A stretch of 51,394 nucleotides of DNA from Alphaproteobacteria bacterium. Lineage in GTDB: Bacteria; Pseudomonadota; Alphaproteobacteria; Bin65. Of the stretch, positions 49,819-51,394 are shown in pieces. The position numbers and the translations under genes were made by a program. The stretch is from the NCBI GenBank assembly GCA_021776685.1, contig JAJFFJ010000105.1, positions 1 through 51,394 of the forward strand. Direction: 5' to 3'. Each line of letters opens with the position of its first letter. Position 1 is the first letter of the stretch. The notes below the pieces were generated by a model. That model saw only the letters and a program-made list of their open reading frames with translations, was not told the origin of the DNA and did not search any database.

Positions 49819-50919
49819 ATGACAATCAGCGCCACAATCACACCGCGCAGTACAGGGCGCGCCGTGGCCATCTGGCTTTTCGTCGTGGCGGCGATGATCT
49901 TTGCCATGGTGATACTCGGGGGCGTGACCCGGCTGACCGACTCCGGGCTCTCCATGGTCACCTGGCGGCCGATCACCGGGTGGCTGCCGCCGCTCAGCGA
50001 GGCGGATTGGCAGGCGCTGTTTGCCCAATACCGCCAATCTCCCCAGTTCCTGAAGCAGTTTCCTGATCTGACGCTCGAGGGCTTCAAGGGCATTTTTTGG
50101 CTCGAGTATCTCCACCGGGTGTGGGGCAGGCTGATTGGCGTGGTCTTCCTGCTGCCGTTCCTGTGGTTCCTGATCACCCGCCGGCTTGGCGCACGGATGG
50201 TCCTGCCGCTCTTTATCCTGTTTCTGTTGGGCGCGGGCCAGGGCGCGCTTGGCTGGTGGATGGTCAAAAGTGGCCTGGTCAACGAGCCCGCGGTCAGCCA
50301 GTACCGTCTCGCCGCGCATCTTGGCCTGGCGCTGCTGCTCTACATCGCTGTCCTGTGGGTTGCGCTCGGTGTGGCGCAGCCAAGGGGGCGAGGGCAGGGT
50401 ATGGGCCTGCTCCGCTGCTGGGTGTGGCTAACGGTGCTGGTGGTGTTGGTGACCGTGGTCTCGGGCGCCTTTGTCGCCGGGCTGGATGCGGGACTGGTGC
50501 ACAATACGTTCCCGAAGATGGGGGGGCAGTGGATCCCCAAAGACTACGCGTCCGGCGCGCCGTTCTGGACCAATGCATTCGAGAATCCTGTGGCGGCGCA
50601 ATTCCATCACCGGGTGTTGGCGGTGGCCACAGCCGCCGCGATTTTGATCCTTTGGCTAGGCTGTGTGTTCGGGCGCAGCCATAGGGTGCTGAAGGGGGCG
50701 GCGACGGTGGCGCTGCTGGCCCTGATTTTGCAGATCTTTTTGGGGATCGAAACGATCCTGGCCGCTGTGCCGGTCTGGTTGGGCGCGCTGCACCAGGCCA
50801 CCGCCATGGTGTTGATTACGGCGATGGTCTGGGTGGTGCACAATACCTACGGGGTGCAGATTGGCGACAGGCGCAGCAAGTCACTGCTGCCGGCGCGCGA
50901 CGTCAGCCCGTCGCCGTAA
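49819..50919 (+). CDS. ctaA: Heme A synthase (COX15/CtaA type)
   Basis: Inner-membrane heme O monooxygenase making heme A for aa3-type cytochrome oxidase, 366 residues with eight predicted helices. Motifs are VILGGVTRLTDSGLSMVTWR, the His-bearing EYLHRVWGRLIG, YRLAAHLGLALLLY, and in the second half VVSGAFVAGLDAGLVHNTFP, QFHHRVLAVATA and ALHQATAMVLITAMVWVVHN. These are characteristic of the alphaproteobacterial/mitochondrial COX15 class. AGGTGG lies ten bases upstream. A perfect FNR-type box precedes the gene. No other cytochrome oxidase genes are in the window. The 3' end overlaps the convergent methyltransferase by 17 bp. Confidence 0.95.
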   Translation: MTISATITPRSTGRAVAIWLFVVAAMIFAMVILGGVTRLTDSGLSMVTWRPITGWLPPLSEADWQALFAQYRQSPQFLKQFPDLTLEGFKGIFWLEYLHRVWGRLIGVVFLLPFLWFLITRRLGARMVLPLFILFLLGAGQGALGWWMVKSGLVNEPAVSQYRLAAHLGLALLLYIAVLWVALGVAQPRGRGQGMGLLRCWVWLTVLVVLVTVVSGAFVAGLDAGLVHNTFPKMGGQWIPKDYASGAPFWTNAFENPVAAQFHHRVLAVATAAAILILWLGCVFGRSHRVLKGAATVALLALILQIFLGIETILAAVPVWLGALHQATAMVLITAMVWVVHNTYGVQIGDRRSKSLLPARDVSPSP

Positions 50920-51394
50920 CAATCCAGGTCGAAAAGCCGAGGCGAACGCCGGCGGGGCCGGCGAAGGGTTCCAGCGCCCCGCGAAGCGCAGCTAGTGCCT
51001 GAGCCTGGGTATTTGCGTCCGCCGCGGCAAAGGGCTCGGACATGGGCCCCATCTGGCAGATAAAGCCAATCGCATCGTCCACGTTCGCGCCAATGCTGTG
51101 GTCGATGTCGAACCGTTCCAGTGCGATGTTGGACCAGCCGGCGTCCCCCAGAATCTGGCGGACCCGGTCTTCCTGCTCCATGGAAAACTGACCCGGCGCG
51201 TCGTCCGGTGGCGGCGGCGGGATTTCCAGATGAGCCTTCGCCGCACCGGTGGGGACACGCACCCACGGATTGTCTTTGCGGTCCGCCCAGCACACATAGG
51301 CGAGCCGGCCTCCGGGCTTCACTGCACTCCGGATGTTGGCGAAGGCGGCCACGGGGTCGTCGAAGAACATGACGCCGAAGCGGCTGAAGACGGC
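50903..51394 (-). CDS. SAM-dependent methyltransferase, 5' end outside the window
   Basis: The C-terminal 163 codons of a class I methyltransferase; the frame is open to the window edge, so the N-terminal SAM-binding part is missing. The first visible residues AVFSRFGVMFFDDPVAAFAN and RSAVKPGGRLAYVCW are the motif IV and post-motif V region (typically L-x-PGG-R-L). The end, VRLGFSTWIVTA, is typical of a subgroup of UbiE-like methyltransferases. An internal ATG at 51370 is not the true start. The substrate is unknown. Confidence 0.85.
   Translation of the reverse strand, partial: AVFSRFGVMFFDDPVAAFANIRSAVKPGGRLAYVCWADRKDNPWVRVPTGAAKAHLEIPPPPPDDAPGQFSMEQEDRVRQILGDAGWSNIALERFDIDHSIGANVDDAIGFICQMGPMSEPFAAADANTQAQALAALRGALEPFAGPAGVRLGFSTWIVTATG

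Overview
The window looks like chromosome from a GC-rich, metabolically versatile, aerobic or facultative Alphaproteobacterium, possibly marine. The evidence is DUF1127 and DUF1194 proteins, a TIGR02281-type aspartic protease, heme A synthase of the CtaA type, several acyl-CoA dehydrogenases and many GTG/TTG starts behind good Shine-Dalgarno sites. No rRNA, tRNA, insertion sequence, prophage or CRISPR array is visible. Coding density is high and most gaps are under 300 bp.

Layout. 1-3.8 kb: an acyl-CoA dehydrogenase, a small repeat, a FadB-type multifunctional beta-oxidation protein and a small cupin. 3.8-8.1 kb: a hypothetical protein, a DUF1127 peptide, then an MscS channel, a membrane-free MgtE-N/CBS protein and full MgtE. 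8.1-10.5 kb (minus strand): a UGSC-family gene read through an in-frame UGA (a probable selenoprotein) and a flavin split-barrel protein. 10.7-13.3 kb: a DMT transporter, a small Cys-rich secreted protein behind a structured leader, and a cytosolic reductive-dehalogenase-like Fe-S protein. 13.3-18.3 kb: a CYP199-like P450 divergent from a thiolase across a palindrome-rich operator, then an orphan molybdenum hydroxylase large subunit. 18.4-22.0 kb: a DUF1194 protein and five tandem secreted paralogues sharing an unrecognised domain of about 100 residues. 22.0-26.7 kb: an SDR, a pair of acyl-CoA dehydrogenases, a VOC protein and a DMT transporter. 26.8-29.0 kb: MFS / arsR / arsI. 29.0-32.9 kb: hcrCAB for 4-hydroxybenzoyl-CoA reductase. 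33.1-37.2 kb: VOC, acyl-CoA dehydrogenase, two c-type cytochromes and a membrane protein. 37.2-40.7 kb: a CueR, cytochrome c, multicopper oxidase and DUF2652 operon with a near-perfect CueR promoter. 40.7-49.6 kb: aspartic protease, Rieske ferredoxin, LysR, cupin, pobA, a two-subunit Rieske dioxygenase, AraC and an aryl-CoA ligase. 49.8-51.4 kb: ctaA behind a perfect FNR/FixK box, and a truncated methyltransferase.

How the genes work together. Two routes for 4-hydroxybenzoate sit side by side: oxygenation by PobA, and CoA activation by the ligase followed by reductive dehydroxylation by HcrABC to benzoyl-CoA. The P450 could feed both by O-demethylating 4-methoxybenzoate, and the dioxygenase attacks another aromatic acid. 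Beta-oxidation enzymes would take CoA intermediates onward. Copper and organoarsenical defence modules and an oxygen-responsive ctaA suggest a habitat with varying oxygen and metals.

The most unusual items are the UGA-containing UGSC gene with a hairpin directly behind the UGA, the five-gene tandem family at 19.3-22.0 kb, the nested hairpin leader at 11.8 kb, and the A9 run that puts the natural arsR ATG out of frame.
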